DNA from: an uncultured Oscillospiraceae bacterium
GTDB lineage: Bacteria; Bacillota; Clostridia; Oscillospirales; Acutalibacteraceae
DNA length: 64,000 nt
Direction: 5' to 3'
NCBI GenBank assembly: GCA_900539845.1
Contig: UQDP01000012.1
Coordinates: 6,347-70,346, forward strand
The notes under the pieces were generated by a model. That model was not told the origin of the DNA. It made no database searches and saw nothing but the letters and a program-made list of their open reading frames with translations. The position numbers and the translations under genes are program-made. This document shows, in pieces, positions 9,666 through 18,904 of the stretch. Within the stretch, counting starts at the first letter, position 1. Each line of letters begins with the position of its first letter.

Positions 9666-10718
9666 ATGGAAACTGCTGTAAAAAAGAAATATTTTGATGA
9701 ACTCAATGTTTTTAGAGCATTGATAATCGTATGGGTGGTTATAGGTCATTCCTTCAGCCCGGATGAAAGCGTAACGGGATTTTTGTATCATTATGCATAT
9801 TCGTTTCATATGAGCGCGTTTTTTATGCTCAGCGGTCTGCTGTTTTTTCCGAAATTAAGCAGGATCGGCAGCGTTAAGGATGCTGTTGTTACGGTGTGGG
9901 ACAGATTTAAGCGCCTTATGGTTCCGTATTTTGTTTATACGGTAATTACATATGTTTTAAAGCTGATATTCAGTGAATATGCGTATAACGAATTATCTTC
10001 CAACATTATCGTTGACACGCTGATTTGCAGAAATAATCCCAACGGCGGTATATGGTTCCTTTATGCGCTGTTTGTGCTTAGCATGATCGCCGTATTGGTT
10101 TGTCGGATACCCGTATGGATATCGTTTATCATTTCTGCGGCTTTAAAGGCGTTATCGGTTGCTGTCTTGATCAATATCCCAATCGTAGGCTTTATTTGTC
10201 AATATTCATTTTATTTCTTTGCCGGCTTACTGTTGTTCCAATATTACGCTGCAATAAGCGAAAAGCTAAACAGATTTGTAAGCGGAAAAAAAGGAAAAAG
10301 CATTGTTTTGATACTTTGCATGGTTCTTCTTGCCGCTTCTTTTGCTGTAGTCGGTTTGTTGCACAACCGTAAAATATATGATTATCTTACTGTGCCGGTA
10401 ACTCTTTTGGGTATATTTACCTGGTATATTGTTTCGTTTGCAGTATGTTCCTTTAAATTTGCAAAGAAACCCGCTATGATCATCGGAAATTACGGAATGG
10501 ATATATATGTTATTGGCTATTTCGTGCAGATCTCAATACGTGTTATTTTGGGAACTATGCTCGGCCTGCCGTATCCTCTGTACGCAACCATGATGTTTTT
10601 GTTCGGGCTTTTCCTGCCCATTCCGATTTCAAAATATATCATAAGAAAAGTCGGAATACTCAGAGCTGTTTTTCTGGGTGAATTTCCGAAAAAGAAGAAA
10701 TCTGTTGAAAAAATTTAA
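9666..10718 (+). CDS. Acyltransferase family 3 membrane protein
   Basis: Multi-pass membrane O-acyltransferase (about 350 aa, ten helices) of the OatA/WecH/ExoZ type, which decorates polysaccharides with acetyl or succinyl groups. The N-terminus has the family signature FDELNVFRALIIVWVVIGHS, with the conserved catalytic-region histidine, followed by SFHMSAFFMLSGLLF. No extracellular SGNH domain is attached. The ATG at 9666 is favoured; an earlier GTG at 9627 overlaps the previous gene. It likely acetylates a repeat-unit sugar. Confidence 0.88.
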   Translation: METAVKKKYFDELNVFRALIIVWVVIGHSFSPDESVTGFLYHYAYSFHMSAFFMLSGLLFFPKLSRIGSVKDAVVTVWDRFKRLMVPYFVYTVITYVLKLIFSEYAYNELSSNIIVDTLICRNNPNGGIWFLYALFVLSMIAVLVCRIPVWISFIISAALKALSVAVLINIPIVGFICQYSFYFFAGLLLFQYYAAISEKLNRFVSGKKGKSIVLILCMVLLAASFAVVGLLHNRKIYDYLTVPVTLLGIFTWYIVSFAVCSFKFAKKPAMIIGNYGMDIYVIGYFVQISIRVILGTMLGLPYPLYATMMFLFGLFLPIPISKYIIRKVGILRAVFLGEFPKKKKSVEKI

Positions 10719-10800
10719 ACGGATCAGCCCGGTAATTTAGCGCCGCAGACGGCGTTTAAAATCATTTGCTGTGTGCGGAATTTATAAAGAAGGTAAAAAT

Positions 10801-11976
10801 ATGTCAAAAAAATTAAACGGCACTGTAATCGTAACGTATCGGTGTAACGCAAGGTGCAATATGTGCAGCAGGTATAAGCGTCCCTCCTCGCCGGATGAGG
10901 AGATCAGCCTTGAAACGATCAAAAAACTGCCGCCGATGTACTTTACGAATATTACCGGCGGAGAGCCGTTTATAAGAACTGATTTAAAGGATATTGTGCG
11001 CGAACTGTATAAAAAAAGCGACAGGATTGTTATTTCAACAAACGGGTTCTTTACAGACAGGATCATTGATCTCTGCAAAGAATTCCCGAATGTGGGAATA
11101 CGCATATCTATTGAGGGACTGGAAGAAACAAATAATGCCATCCGCGGCCTTGAGGACGGCTTCAACCGAGGATATACAACGCTGAAAAAGCTTGTGGAGA
11201 TGAAGCATCCCGATGTGGGCTTCGGCATGACGGTTCAGGACGCAAACGCGAAAGATCTTGTGCCGCTTTACGAGCTTTCGGACGAGCTTGATATGGAATT
11301 TGCCACCGCTTCGCTGCACAATTCCTTTTATTTTGTGGAGGCAAGAAATATTATAAAAGACCGCCCGATGGTTGCCGAAAATTTTGAAAAGCTGATCAAC
11401 GAACTTCTCAAAAGCAACAGCCCTAAAAAATGGTTCAGGGCGTATTTCAATCACGGTCTTATTAATTACATATACGGGCAGAAGAGGCTGCTTCCGTGCG
11501 ATATGGCGTTTGACACGTTCTTCATTGATCCTTACGGGGATGTTATGCCCTGCAACGGCACAAAGGAAAAAGAGGTTATGGGCAATCTCAATGAACAGAG
11601 CTGGGATGAGCTTTGGAACAGCGCTCAGGCGGAGACGGTACGCAAAAAGGTCAGAAACTGCAGCAGAAACTGCTGGATGATCGGTTCTGTTTCTCCCGCT
11701 ATGCACAAATATATATGGGTTCCGGCGATGTGGGTCGTAAAGCATAAGTTCTTCAGATTTTTCAAAGATAAGAAATACAGCATGTACGAGCTGCCGATCG
11801 TGCGCGATTACAGAGACGGCAAAGTTACAAAAGCTGAGCTTGACGCTCTTTCGACCTGTGATATGACCGCGGATATAAATGACGGATTGTCTGAAAAGTC
11901 CAAAAAAGCGCTTGTGGGCACAAGCGGCGAAGAGATTGTGGATGCTGATATAGCAAAGCAGTTAGGCGGTAAGTGA
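10801..11976 (+). CDS. Radical SAM protein with SPASM-like C-terminus
   Basis: AdoMet radical enzyme of 391 aa. The CxxxCxxC motif that holds the 4Fe-4S cluster is present as CNARCNMC near residue 20, and the GGEP motif follows as NITGGEPF. A C-terminal cysteine set (LPCDMAF, VMPCNGT, CSRNCW) looks like a SPASM/twitch auxiliary cluster region. The ATG at 10801 has GAAGG upstream. It sits between polysaccharide genes in the same direction, so modification of a sugar or lipid-linked intermediate is plausible. Its substrate cannot be told from sequence, and it has no neighbouring peptide precursor of the RiPP kind. Confidence 0.85.
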   Translation: MSKKLNGTVIVTYRCNARCNMCSRYKRPSSPDEEISLETIKKLPPMYFTNITGGEPFIRTDLKDIVRELYKKSDRIVISTNGFFTDRIIDLCKEFPNVGIRISIEGLEETNNAIRGLEDGFNRGYTTLKKLVEMKHPDVGFGMTVQDANAKDLVPLYELSDELDMEFATASLHNSFYFVEARNIIKDRPMVAENFEKLINELLKSNSPKKWFRAYFNHGLINYIYGQKRLLPCDMAFDTFFIDPYGDVMPCNGTKEKEVMGNLNEQSWDELWNSAQAETVRKKVRNCSRNCWMIGSVSPAMHKYIWVPAMWVVKHKFFRFFKDKKYSMYELPIVRDYRDGKVTKAELDALSTCDMTADINDGLSEKSKKALVGTSGEEIVDADIAKQLGGK

Positions 11977-12004
11977 TTCATTTGTGAATTGAGTGTGAGA
12001 TTTT

Positions 12005-13132
12005 GTGAAGATCCTGATTGTAAATCCCATTGTTTATACTTCTGAGACCGCGAATATAAAAAGAGCTGTGTCGATCAAAGATACAATGATATATGACTTG
12101 TGTCTTGCGTTTAAGAAAAAAAACATAGATGTTACACTTGTGGCAGGTGCTGATTTTAAGCCGTGCCGTGATGAAAACTATCCTTTTGATGTTATTTGGG
12201 CAAAATGTGCTTTAAAGAAAATCTTTAAACCCAATGCACTCCCTTTTTGCCCTGAAATATTAAAAATAATAAAAAAAGAAAAATTTGATCTCATCATTTC
12301 AAGTGAAGTCTTTTCTGTGAATTCCCTTATGCTTGCTTTGAAATCACCGGGAAATCTGTTGATTTGGCATGAGCTTGCAAAGCACAACAGGATTTTTCAT
12401 TCCGTGCCGTCAAAATTATGGTATGGAATAATTGCGAGATTGTTTTTTTCAATGGTGCTTGTTGTGCCGCGCAGCAGAGAAGCCCGAAATTTTATATCAA
12501 AATATTGTAAAAATGTTTCCGATGTTATCATTGACCATGGAGTAGATCTGAAAAAATTTTCAGCCAAGGAAAAGAAAGAAAACTATTTTGCTGTTTCGGC
12601 ACAGCTGATAAAGCGCAAAAGAATAGATAAAACAATCAGAAAGTTTGCCGATTATTTAAAGGCTTATGATCCATCGTCAAAACTCTATGTTATGGGCGAG
12701 GGAGAGGAACTCAGCAGCCTTGAGTCTCTTGCAAATGAGCTCGGTGTGCGTAACAGTGTTATTTTCACCGGGAAGATCAGCCACGATAAGCTGAAAGATA
12801 TTCTGGCAGGCGCAGAGGCGATGTTGGTTGATACCGAAAAGGATAATAACATGATTTCTATATCGGAATCCATTGCCTGTGCCACACCGATTATCACAAC
12901 AACAGTTCCTTATAATGCCTCATATATAAAGAAATTTCAATTAGGTATTGTAAACGATATCTGGGGAGCCGAAGAACTGAACGAGATAGCCGCAAATAAT
13001 ATTTTTTATGTTAAAAACTGCCTTGCATACCGAAATCAGATCTCCTGCGACAATAAAGCTCAGATGTTTCTTGATCTTGCAGAAGAGCTTGGCCGATCCG
13101 CCGCAAAAGAAAAGGAAGAAATTTGCAAATGA
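12005..13132 (+). CDS. Glycosyltransferase family 4
   Basis: GT-B glycosyltransferase of 375 aa starting MKILIVNPIVYTSETANI from a GTG codon. The C-terminal half has VSAQLIKRKRIDKTI, YVMGEGEELSSLESLANELG and a donor-site segment around VDTEKDNNMISISESIACATP. The E-x7-E motif is therefore slightly divergent. It is the third GT4 enzyme of the operon and overlaps the following gene by 4 bp. The acceptor is unknown. Confidence 0.86.
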   Translation: MKILIVNPIVYTSETANIKRAVSIKDTMIYDLCLAFKKKNIDVTLVAGADFKPCRDENYPFDVIWAKCALKKIFKPNALPFCPEILKIIKKEKFDLIISSEVFSVNSLMLALKSPGNLLIWHELAKHNRIFHSVPSKLWYGIIARLFFSMVLVVPRSREARNFISKYCKNVSDVIIDHGVDLKKFSAKEKKENYFAVSAQLIKRKRIDKTIRKFADYLKAYDPSSKLYVMGEGEELSSLESLANELGVRNSVIFTGKISHDKLKDILAGAEAMLVDTEKDNNMISISESIACATPIITTTVPYNASYIKKFQLGIVNDIWGAEELNEIAANNIFYVKNCLAYRNQISCDNKAQMFLDLAEELGRSAAKEKEEICK

Positions 13133-13983
13133 ACTCTGTTTATAAAAAAATACATAATGCATTAAGGGATCTTTCTGATCATAATCAATCATTTCACCGT
13201 CTTTATCTTTTTTACAGATATGTGCAATATTCGTTTGAGGAAGATGTTGTAAATGTCAAAAAATTCTTCAGAAAACGCGGTATAGGCGGAGCAAAATATA
13301 AAAAGCTTCTTGATTACAAGGATAAGCATAAAGGCGAAAGGTGCTTTATCATCGCCACCGGCCCTTCTCTCACAATGGAGGATCTGGAGAGCCTGAAAGA
13401 TGAAAAGACCATCAGTATGAACTCGATCTGCAAGCTGTATGACGAAACAGACTGGCGCCCCACCTATTTTGCAGTGCAGGATAATTTCGTTTTCAGAAAT
13501 ATGCAGGATATTTTAAGGGCGCATAAAGAAGTTCCCGTTTTTATAAGTGATAATATATGGAGACGGTTCAGGCGGGAAAAGGAATGGATCGAATTCCCTA
13601 CAGACACAAAATATCATTCATACGATATCCTGCGTCAGAAATATTACGCAAAATTCAGCGATGACGCTTATGATATCGTCTATGACGGATATTCCATAGC
13701 TTATTCCTGCATAGAGCTTGCCGTATATATGGGCTTTAAGGAGATCTATCTGCTCGGCGCGGACTGTACTTATCTCGGCGAAAAAGAGCATTTTGTTGAC
13801 AGCGGTGTGGAAGACCGCTCCAGAAAATACGCAACCCCCAAGCTGATCGTGGGCTATGAAGAGGTCAAAAAATATGCCGATTCGCACGGCATAAAGGTAT
13901 ATAACGCTACCCGAGGCGGCGTGCTTGAAGTTTTTCCGCGCGTAAAGCTGGAGGATGTTTTAAAGGAGAAAACCAGAGTATGA
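13129..13983 (+). CDS. DUF115/GT42-like glycosyltransferase, putative CMP-ulosonate user
   Basis: A 284-aa cytoplasmic protein with an N-terminal nucleotide-binding loop (CFIIATGPSLTMEDL). It also has YDGYSIAYSCIELAVYMGF and KEIYLLGADCTYLGEKEHF. This pattern (GxGPSL, then SG/GY-rich helix, then lG-D) is shared by DUF115 proteins, which include Maf flagellin nonulosonate transferases, and by GT42 sialyltransferases such as CstII. I infer that it uses a CMP-activated keto-sugar, because the next gene encodes a CMP-sugar synthetase-like enzyme with a 4-bp overlap. The ATG at 13129 follows AAGGAAG. Another possibility is a DUF115 protein of unrelated function. Confidence 0.72.
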   Translation: MNSVYKKIHNALRDLSDHNQSFHRLYLFYRYVQYSFEEDVVNVKKFFRKRGIGGAKYKKLLDYKDKHKGERCFIIATGPSLTMEDLESLKDEKTISMNSICKLYDETDWRPTYFAVQDNFVFRNMQDILRAHKEVPVFISDNIWRRFRREKEWIEFPTDTKYHSYDILRQKYYAKFSDDAYDIVYDGYSIAYSCIELAVYMGFKEIYLLGADCTYLGEKEHFVDSGVEDRSRKYATPKLIVGYEEVKKYADSHGIKVYNATRGGVLEVFPRVKLEDVLKEKTRV

Positions 13984-14648
13984 AGATTGTTGCTATCGTG
14001 CCGATGAAACTGAACAACACAAGATTGCCGCAGAAAAACACGAAGGCATTTACAAACGGAAAACCGCTTTGCTATTATATTTTAAACACACTGCTTAAAA
14101 TTGACAAAATAGATGAGGTCTATGTGTATTGCAGTAATGAGAAGATCAAAGAATATATTCCTAAGGGTGTAAAGTATCTCAAGCGTTCCGCTTCCCTTGA
14201 TACGGACGCAACTTCTATGAATGAAGTGCTCAAGGCGTTTGCGGACGATGTTTTTGCCGATATTTATGTTATGACCCACACAACGGCTCCCTTTATTACT
14301 GCCCATAGTATTGAAAAAGGGATAGACGCTGTTTTGAGCGGTATGAACGATTCGGCGTTTGCTGCCAAAAAGCTTCAGGATTTTCTTTGGAAAAACGGCA
14401 CGCCGTTTAATTACTCTCTGGAAAATATTCCGCGCACGCAGGATCTGGATCCGCTGTATCAGGAAACAAGCGGCTTTTACATATATGAAAGATATGTTAT
14501 AAATGAGATGGGGCGCAGGATAGGGCAATCGCCGTTTATTGTTGAGGTAAACGAGATAGAAGCCGTTGATATTGATGAAAAAGAAGATTTTGAGATAGCC
14601 GATGCTATTTACAACCATATATTCAGAAAGTGTGAAGAGGATGAATAA
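13980..14648 (+). CDS. CMP-acylneuraminate (ulosonate) cytidylyltransferase-like protein
   Basis: A 222-aa nucleotidyltransferase of the NeuA/KdsB/PseF superfamily. The N-terminal CTP loop is VPMKLNNTRLPQKN, a KLN-type variant of the usual RGGSKRLPGKN. Later motifs are THTTAPFIT (LQPTSPLR position), ETSGFYIYE, and the metal-binding acidic pair in EAVDIDEKEDFEIAD. It is expected to activate a 3-deoxy-2-keto acid sugar with CTP. Flanking genes are the DUF115/GT42-like transferase (ATGA overlap) and a pyruvate aldolase whose start lies inside this gene. No NeuB or NeuC homologue is visible. Confidence 0.85.
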   Translation: MKIVAIVPMKLNNTRLPQKNTKAFTNGKPLCYYILNTLLKIDKIDEVYVYCSNEKIKEYIPKGVKYLKRSASLDTDATSMNEVLKAFADDVFADIYVMTHTTAPFITAHSIEKGIDAVLSGMNDSAFAAKKLQDFLWKNGTPFNYSLENIPRTQDLDPLYQETSGFYIYERYVINEMGRRIGQSPFIVEVNEIEAVDIDEKEDFEIADAIYNHIFRKCEEDE

Positions 14649-15411
14649 AATTCTTGAGGGTTTCAGAAATAAATTAAAAAACGGCGAGTGTGTTTACGGT
14701 ATATTTATGAAGACCGGGGATCCGATGTTTGTTGAGGCAGCAAGTCTCGGCGGATTCGATTATGTTATTCTGGACACCGAGCATGGACCTGTTTCAATAG
14801 AGAATCAGCAAAACAATATAAGAGCCGCAGAGGCACGCGGAGCCGTGCCGATCATCAGGCTCAAGGATTTCGGCGAAAATACCATCGGTAAGGCTCTTGA
14901 TATAGGCGCTTACGGGATTCAGGTGCCGCAGATAAATTCCGCCGCCGATGCACAACAGGTGGTTAAATTCGCAAAATTTTATCCTTACGGCATGAGGGGC
15001 GTTTGCCGTTTTGTGCGCGCGGCTGATTACTCTGCTATGGACAGATATGAATATTTTGAGGATTCAAAAAATTTGCTCATCATACTTCAGCTTGAGGGCG
15101 TTGAGGCGATCAAAAACCTTGACGAGATCCTTGAGGTGGAGGGTGTGGATATTCTGTTTATAGGGCCTTATGATTTATCACAGTCACTCGGCATCCCGGG
15201 CCAGGTAAACAGTCCTGTTGTTGTTGACGAAATGAAAAAGATTGTTGAAAAGGCACATAAGAAGAACAAGGTAATAGGTACATTCATAGATACAAAAGAG
15301 GATCTTGTGCTCTGGAGAAATCTCGGAGTCAGATATTTAAGCTACTCCGTTGACGTTGGGTTGTTTATGGATGCCTGCAAAGGTATAAATGATTTCTTTA
15401 AAGGAGAATAA
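14641..15411 (+). CDS. HpcH/HpaI-family class II pyruvate aldolase
   Basis: Metal-dependent aldolase of 256 aa, related to 2-keto-3-deoxy-sugar-acid aldolases (GarL, RhmA, HpaI). The motifs seen are FDYVILDTEHGP, the metal ligand in LLIILQLEGVEAI, VDILFIGPYDLSQSLG, and YPYGMRGVCRF. These enzymes reversibly join pyruvate to an aldehyde. It starts at the ATG at 14641, 8 bp before the stop of the CMP-sugar synthetase gene. In a polysaccharide operon, a biosynthetic role making a 2-keto-3-deoxy sugar acid is the most economical reading. A catabolic role would be odd here. Confidence 0.88.
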   Translation: MNKILEGFRNKLKNGECVYGIFMKTGDPMFVEAASLGGFDYVILDTEHGPVSIENQQNNIRAAEARGAVPIIRLKDFGENTIGKALDIGAYGIQVPQINSAADAQQVVKFAKFYPYGMRGVCRFVRAADYSAMDRYEYFEDSKNLLIILQLEGVEAIKNLDEILEVEGVDILFIGPYDLSQSLGIPGQVNSPVVVDEMKKIVEKAHKKNKVIGTFIDTKEDLVLWRNLGVRYLSYSVDVGLFMDACKGINDFFKGE

Positions 15412-15424
15412 TTTGTAACCGTTC

Positions 15425-16726
15425 ATGAAAAGTCTGAAGTTTAAAATATATCCAAGAGAATTCTTGTTCACCTTTTTTCTTATAATGCTGCCGTTGAGTC
15501 TTTCATTGGAACTGAGTTTTCCAAATTCTCCCATTGCATATATTGCGTATACGGATGAGATTTTGTGTATTGTCTGTTCGTTTTATGTCTTATATTCTGC
15601 TTTTAAAAGGGGAATTAAGGGCACGGATCTGGCGCTTTTGATAATCCTTTTGCTGTGTACTGCATGGGGGCTTGTCGGCAATGCCGTTTCAAAGGTGATA
15701 ACAGATTGGTTCCCTATTGTTGTTGACGCGATCTGTCTGCTTAAAATATTTGTGCCGTTTATCATTTTTAAGCAGGTTGCTGCTGCGGATAAAAAAATGA
15801 GGATTATTCATTATCTTAAGCCGCTTTCAAAAGCGCTTATTGCACTTGGCGCGTTTTTCGGCACAATCAGCCAGTTTGTATACATTGGTATGTCTCTGCC
15901 CCAGATGGAAAGGCGCTACGGAATCGTTCCTTTCTTTTTCATTTTCGGAAATGAGGGCAGATACGGCTATATAATCGCCTGTGCTTTGCTTGTTGTTCTG
16001 ATGACGGAAAGAGTAAAAAGAAAAAGGATCATGTATGAACTTCTTGCCATACTCAATATAGTCTATACCACCAAAGGGGTAGCGTATGTTATTGCCGCTT
16101 GCTATATAATTCTTTTGATTCTGTGGTACAGAGATACAAAATTAACTGTGCCCAAAATAGCAGTTCTTGCCGTAGGCGGAATAGCGGTTTCGGCTATGCA
16201 AATAAACACGTATTTGAGGGATCTTGAGTCTCCCAGAATGACTCTTATACGATACGGTTTGGTTACAGCAAACAGATATTTTCCGTTTGGTTCGGGCTTT
16301 GCAACCTACGGCTCCGATATGGCGGCACGGAACTATTCTCAGCTTTATTATTTGTATGGATTTGATAAACTGTGGGGTTTGAGTCCCCAGTATCAAATGT
16401 TTCTGAATGATGTTTATTTGGGAATGGTATTCGGTCAGTTTGGATATATTGGGGTAATACTGTTTGTCATTATGCTTATAATGGTCTTCATACCTGTTTA
16501 TAAGCTTGATGCAAACAAAAAGGTGAAGGCGCTTACGCTTGCGATTTTTATAGGAATTGTTGTAAGCGCCATAGCCACTGCCATAATAAAATCCAGTATC
16601 GGCGTTTTTGTCTTTACGTTTTTGGGGCTTATGTGCGGCTATTCGGGAAATGAATTGGCCGTAACGGACAGTGATATCGAAAAAGAAGGCGGAACAAGGC
16701 TGAAAATCAGATTTTCGAGGTATTGA
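15425..16726 (+). CDS. Wzy-like polysaccharide polymerase / O-antigen ligase family membrane protein
   Basis: Integral membrane protein of 433 aa with about eleven predicted helices and a large external loop near residues 265-320 (ANRYFPFGSGFATYGS). The segment PFGSGFATYGSDMAAR is typical of the periplasmic/external loop of Wzy-type polymerases. It should polymerise lipid-linked repeat units outside the membrane. The ATG at 15425 follows an in-frame stop closely. The nearest good Shine-Dalgarno sequence is rather far upstream, so translation may be weak or coupled. No other polymerase candidate occurs in the operon. Confidence 0.82.
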   Translation: MKSLKFKIYPREFLFTFFLIMLPLSLSLELSFPNSPIAYIAYTDEILCIVCSFYVLYSAFKRGIKGTDLALLIILLLCTAWGLVGNAVSKVITDWFPIVVDAICLLKIFVPFIIFKQVAAADKKMRIIHYLKPLSKALIALGAFFGTISQFVYIGMSLPQMERRYGIVPFFFIFGNEGRYGYIIACALLVVLMTERVKRKRIMYELLAILNIVYTTKGVAYVIAACYIILLILWYRDTKLTVPKIAVLAVGGIAVSAMQINTYLRDLESPRMTLIRYGLVTANRYFPFGSGFATYGSDMAARNYSQLYYLYGFDKLWGLSPQYQMFLNDVYLGMVFGQFGYIGVILFVIMLIMVFIPVYKLDANKKVKALTLAIFIGIVVSAIATAIIKSSIGVFVFTFLGLMCGYSGNELAVTDSDIEKEGGTRLKIRFSRY

Positions 16727-16728
16727 TC

Positions 16729-17448
16729 ATGATCCCCAAAAAGATACATTATTGTTGGTTCGGCGGCGCCGAGAAAAGCAGTCTTATAAAAAAATGCATT
16801 ACGAGCTGGAAAAAGATATGTTCCGATTATGAGATAATTGAGTGGAATGAAAGCAATTTCAATATAAATATATGCCCTTATGTTAAAGGCGCATATCAGC
16901 ATAAAAAATGGGCGTTCGTATCTGATTATGCCAGATTCCATGTGCTTAATGAATACGGAGGAATATATCTGGACACAGATGTAGAACTGCTCAAGCCGCT
17001 TGATTCCCTTGTGGAACAGGGAGCTTTCGCCGGCTTTGCGAGCAACAGTATCGTTGCTACCGGTTTGATATTAGCCTGTGAAAAGGGAAACTGGCTTTGC
17101 AAAGAGGTTCTCAAGTCCTACGAAGGTCAGGAATTTCTGGATGACGATCCCGATAAAATAGTCGCCATCGGCAGAAGAGTTACAGCCATATTAGTGCAGC
17201 ACGGTCTCGTTCTCAACGGCGAGGAACAGAATATAGACGGGATTACAGTCTATCCGTCTTATTATTTCAATCCCACAAACGGAGATATGCGCGTGAAAGT
17301 CGATGAGAGAGCGTATTCGGTTCATCACTATGCGGCAACTTGGTTCCCGAAAAAGAAAAGATTTCTGAATACACTAAGACGATTTATCGGCTCGAAGAAT
17401 ATGAACAAGTATTATCAAATCAAAAGCAAAATTATGGGTAAAGAATGA
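16729..17448 (+). CDS. Glycosyltransferase family 32 (DXD sugar-binding) protein
   Basis: Capsular glycosyltransferase of 239 aa. It begins MIPKKIHYCWFGG, the hallmark of GT32/OCH1-like enzymes. It then has KKWAFVSDYARFHVLNEYGG followed by IYLDTDVELLKPLD, which holds the DXD metal/nucleotide-sugar motif. The ATG at 16729 has GAGGT at the right distance. It overlaps the flippase gene by 4 bp. It adds a sugar (often galactose, mannose or GlcNAc in this family); the exact donor is not deducible. Confidence 0.92.
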   Translation: MIPKKIHYCWFGGAEKSSLIKKCITSWKKICSDYEIIEWNESNFNINICPYVKGAYQHKKWAFVSDYARFHVLNEYGGIYLDTDVELLKPLDSLVEQGAFAGFASNSIVATGLILACEKGNWLCKEVLKSYEGQEFLDDDPDKIVAIGRRVTAILVQHGLVLNGEEQNIDGITVYPSYYFNPTNGDMRVKVDERAYSVHHYAATWFPKKKRFLNTLRRFIGSKNMNKYYQIKSKIMGKE

Positions 17449-18893
17449 ATCCGATAGGTAAACTGAAAACTAAATATTTTTCTCTCAGCGTAGAAACAAG
17501 AGCAGCGTTTTGGTTTACGGTGTGCAATCTGCTCCAAAAAGGCATAACTATGATCACGATGCCCATTTTTACGCGGATTCTGACAACTCAGCAGTACGGC
17601 GTTTTTACCGTGTATCAGTCGTGGTACAATCTGGTAAGTATTATCGTGACTCTCAATCTTTCGGGATCGCTGATCAATAACGGCCTTATGAAATACGAAA
17701 GCAGAAAGGATAAATTCATATCCTCAATGCAGGGGCTCTCATCCACGGTAACAATCCTGTTTTTTATCATTTATCTTGTTTTCCGCGATTTCTGGAACGG
17801 TGTTTTTAACCTTTCAACCGTTTTTATGCTGGCAATGTTCATTCAGCTCTTATTTGAGCCGGCGTATCTTTTCTGGGCGCAGAAACAGCGATTTGAATTC
17901 AAATATAAAAATCTTGTTGCTGTTACGCTTGCCGTGTCGGTGATCAGTCCGTTGATCGGAATTGCCGCCGTTTATGCCACGGAGCATAAGGCAGAGGCAC
18001 GCGTTATTTCATTTGCTTTCGTTCAGATATGCGTAGGCCTTATATTCTATATCATTCAGGCAAAACGCGGCAAAACCTTTTTTGCAAAGGATTTCTGGTC
18101 TTTCGCTCTGAAATTCAATCTGCCGCTTATACCGCACTATCTTTCTCAGATGGTGCTCGGTCAGTCGGACCGCATTATGATCAGCCGTATGGTAGGTGAC
18201 AGCGAAGCCGCAATCTATGCAGTTGCATACAATCTGGCAACGGTTGTTACTTTATTTATAAACGCAGTGAACAGCGCTTTCGTTCCGTTTATTTATCAGA
18301 ATATGAAAGCGAAGAACTACGGCGAAATTAGAAAAAAAGCAAATTTCCTGTGCCTTTTTATGGCGGCTGTCATATGCGTGTTTATGCTGTTCGGACCGGA
18401 GGCAATCGCGCTTTTTGCGGCGCCTGAATATAAAGCCGCAGTATATGTTTTTCCGCCTGTTGCCGCTTCGGTGTTTTTCACTTTTATTTACACTCTATAT
18501 ATTAATGCTGAATTTTATTTTGAAAAAACAAGTTATGTAATGCTGGTGTCTCTTTTGGGAGCGGCGCTTAATATTGCGCTGAATTATATGTTCATTCCGA
18601 TTTACGGCTATGTTGCCGCTGCATACACAACCGTTTTCTGTTATGCGCTTTTTGCCGCGGGTCATTATTTCCTGCACAGGCTGATCCTCAAAAAGCAAGG
18701 TATAAAAGAACAGGTTTTCAATTCAAAGCTGATCTTGCTTTACAGTGTTGTGGTAACGGCGTTTATGCTGATATGCACACTGCTCTATCAGAATAATATA
18801 ATAAGATACATTGTTATAGGTGTTATTGCCGTCATATGTCTTTTCAATATAAAGAGACTGATAAAAGTGTTTAAAACGGCGCTGCAAAAATAA
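17445..18893 (+). CDS. Wzx-type polysaccharide flippase
   Basis: MATE/PST superfamily membrane protein of 482 aa with about 12-14 predicted helices, typical in length for Wzx. The N-terminal part FWFTVCNLLQKGITMITMPI and FTRILTTQQYGVFTVYQSW are standard Polysacc_synt motifs. It flips lipid-linked repeat units across the membrane before polymerisation. It is the last gene of the operon, followed directly by a terminator. With the initiating transferase and polymerase it makes this a complete Wzx/Wzy-dependent system. Confidence 0.92.
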   Translation: MNPIGKLKTKYFSLSVETRAAFWFTVCNLLQKGITMITMPIFTRILTTQQYGVFTVYQSWYNLVSIIVTLNLSGSLINNGLMKYESRKDKFISSMQGLSSTVTILFFIIYLVFRDFWNGVFNLSTVFMLAMFIQLLFEPAYLFWAQKQRFEFKYKNLVAVTLAVSVISPLIGIAAVYATEHKAEARVISFAFVQICVGLIFYIIQAKRGKTFFAKDFWSFALKFNLPLIPHYLSQMVLGQSDRIMISRMVGDSEAAIYAVAYNLATVVTLFINAVNSAFVPFIYQNMKAKNYGEIRKKANFLCLFMAAVICVFMLFGPEAIALFAAPEYKAAVYVFPPVAASVFFTFIYTLYINAEFYFEKTSYVMLVSLLGAALNIALNYMFIPIYGYVAAAYTTVFCYALFAAGHYFLHRLILKKQGIKEQVFNSKLILLYSVVVTAFMLICTLLYQNNIIRYIVIGVIAVICLFNIKRLIKVFKTALQK

Positions 18894-18904
18894 GCTGAAA
18901 CATA

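Noticed and set aside
10801-11976. A RiPP biosynthesis system around the radical SAM gene
   Set aside because: No short precursor peptide, leader-binding domain or peptidase/exporter is nearby, and all neighbours are polysaccharide genes.
14602-14640. Longer N-terminus for the HpcH/HpaI aldolase
   Set aside because: The added residues overlap the end of the cytidylyltransferase gene and do not fit the family, while the ATG at 14641 has GAAGAGG just before it.
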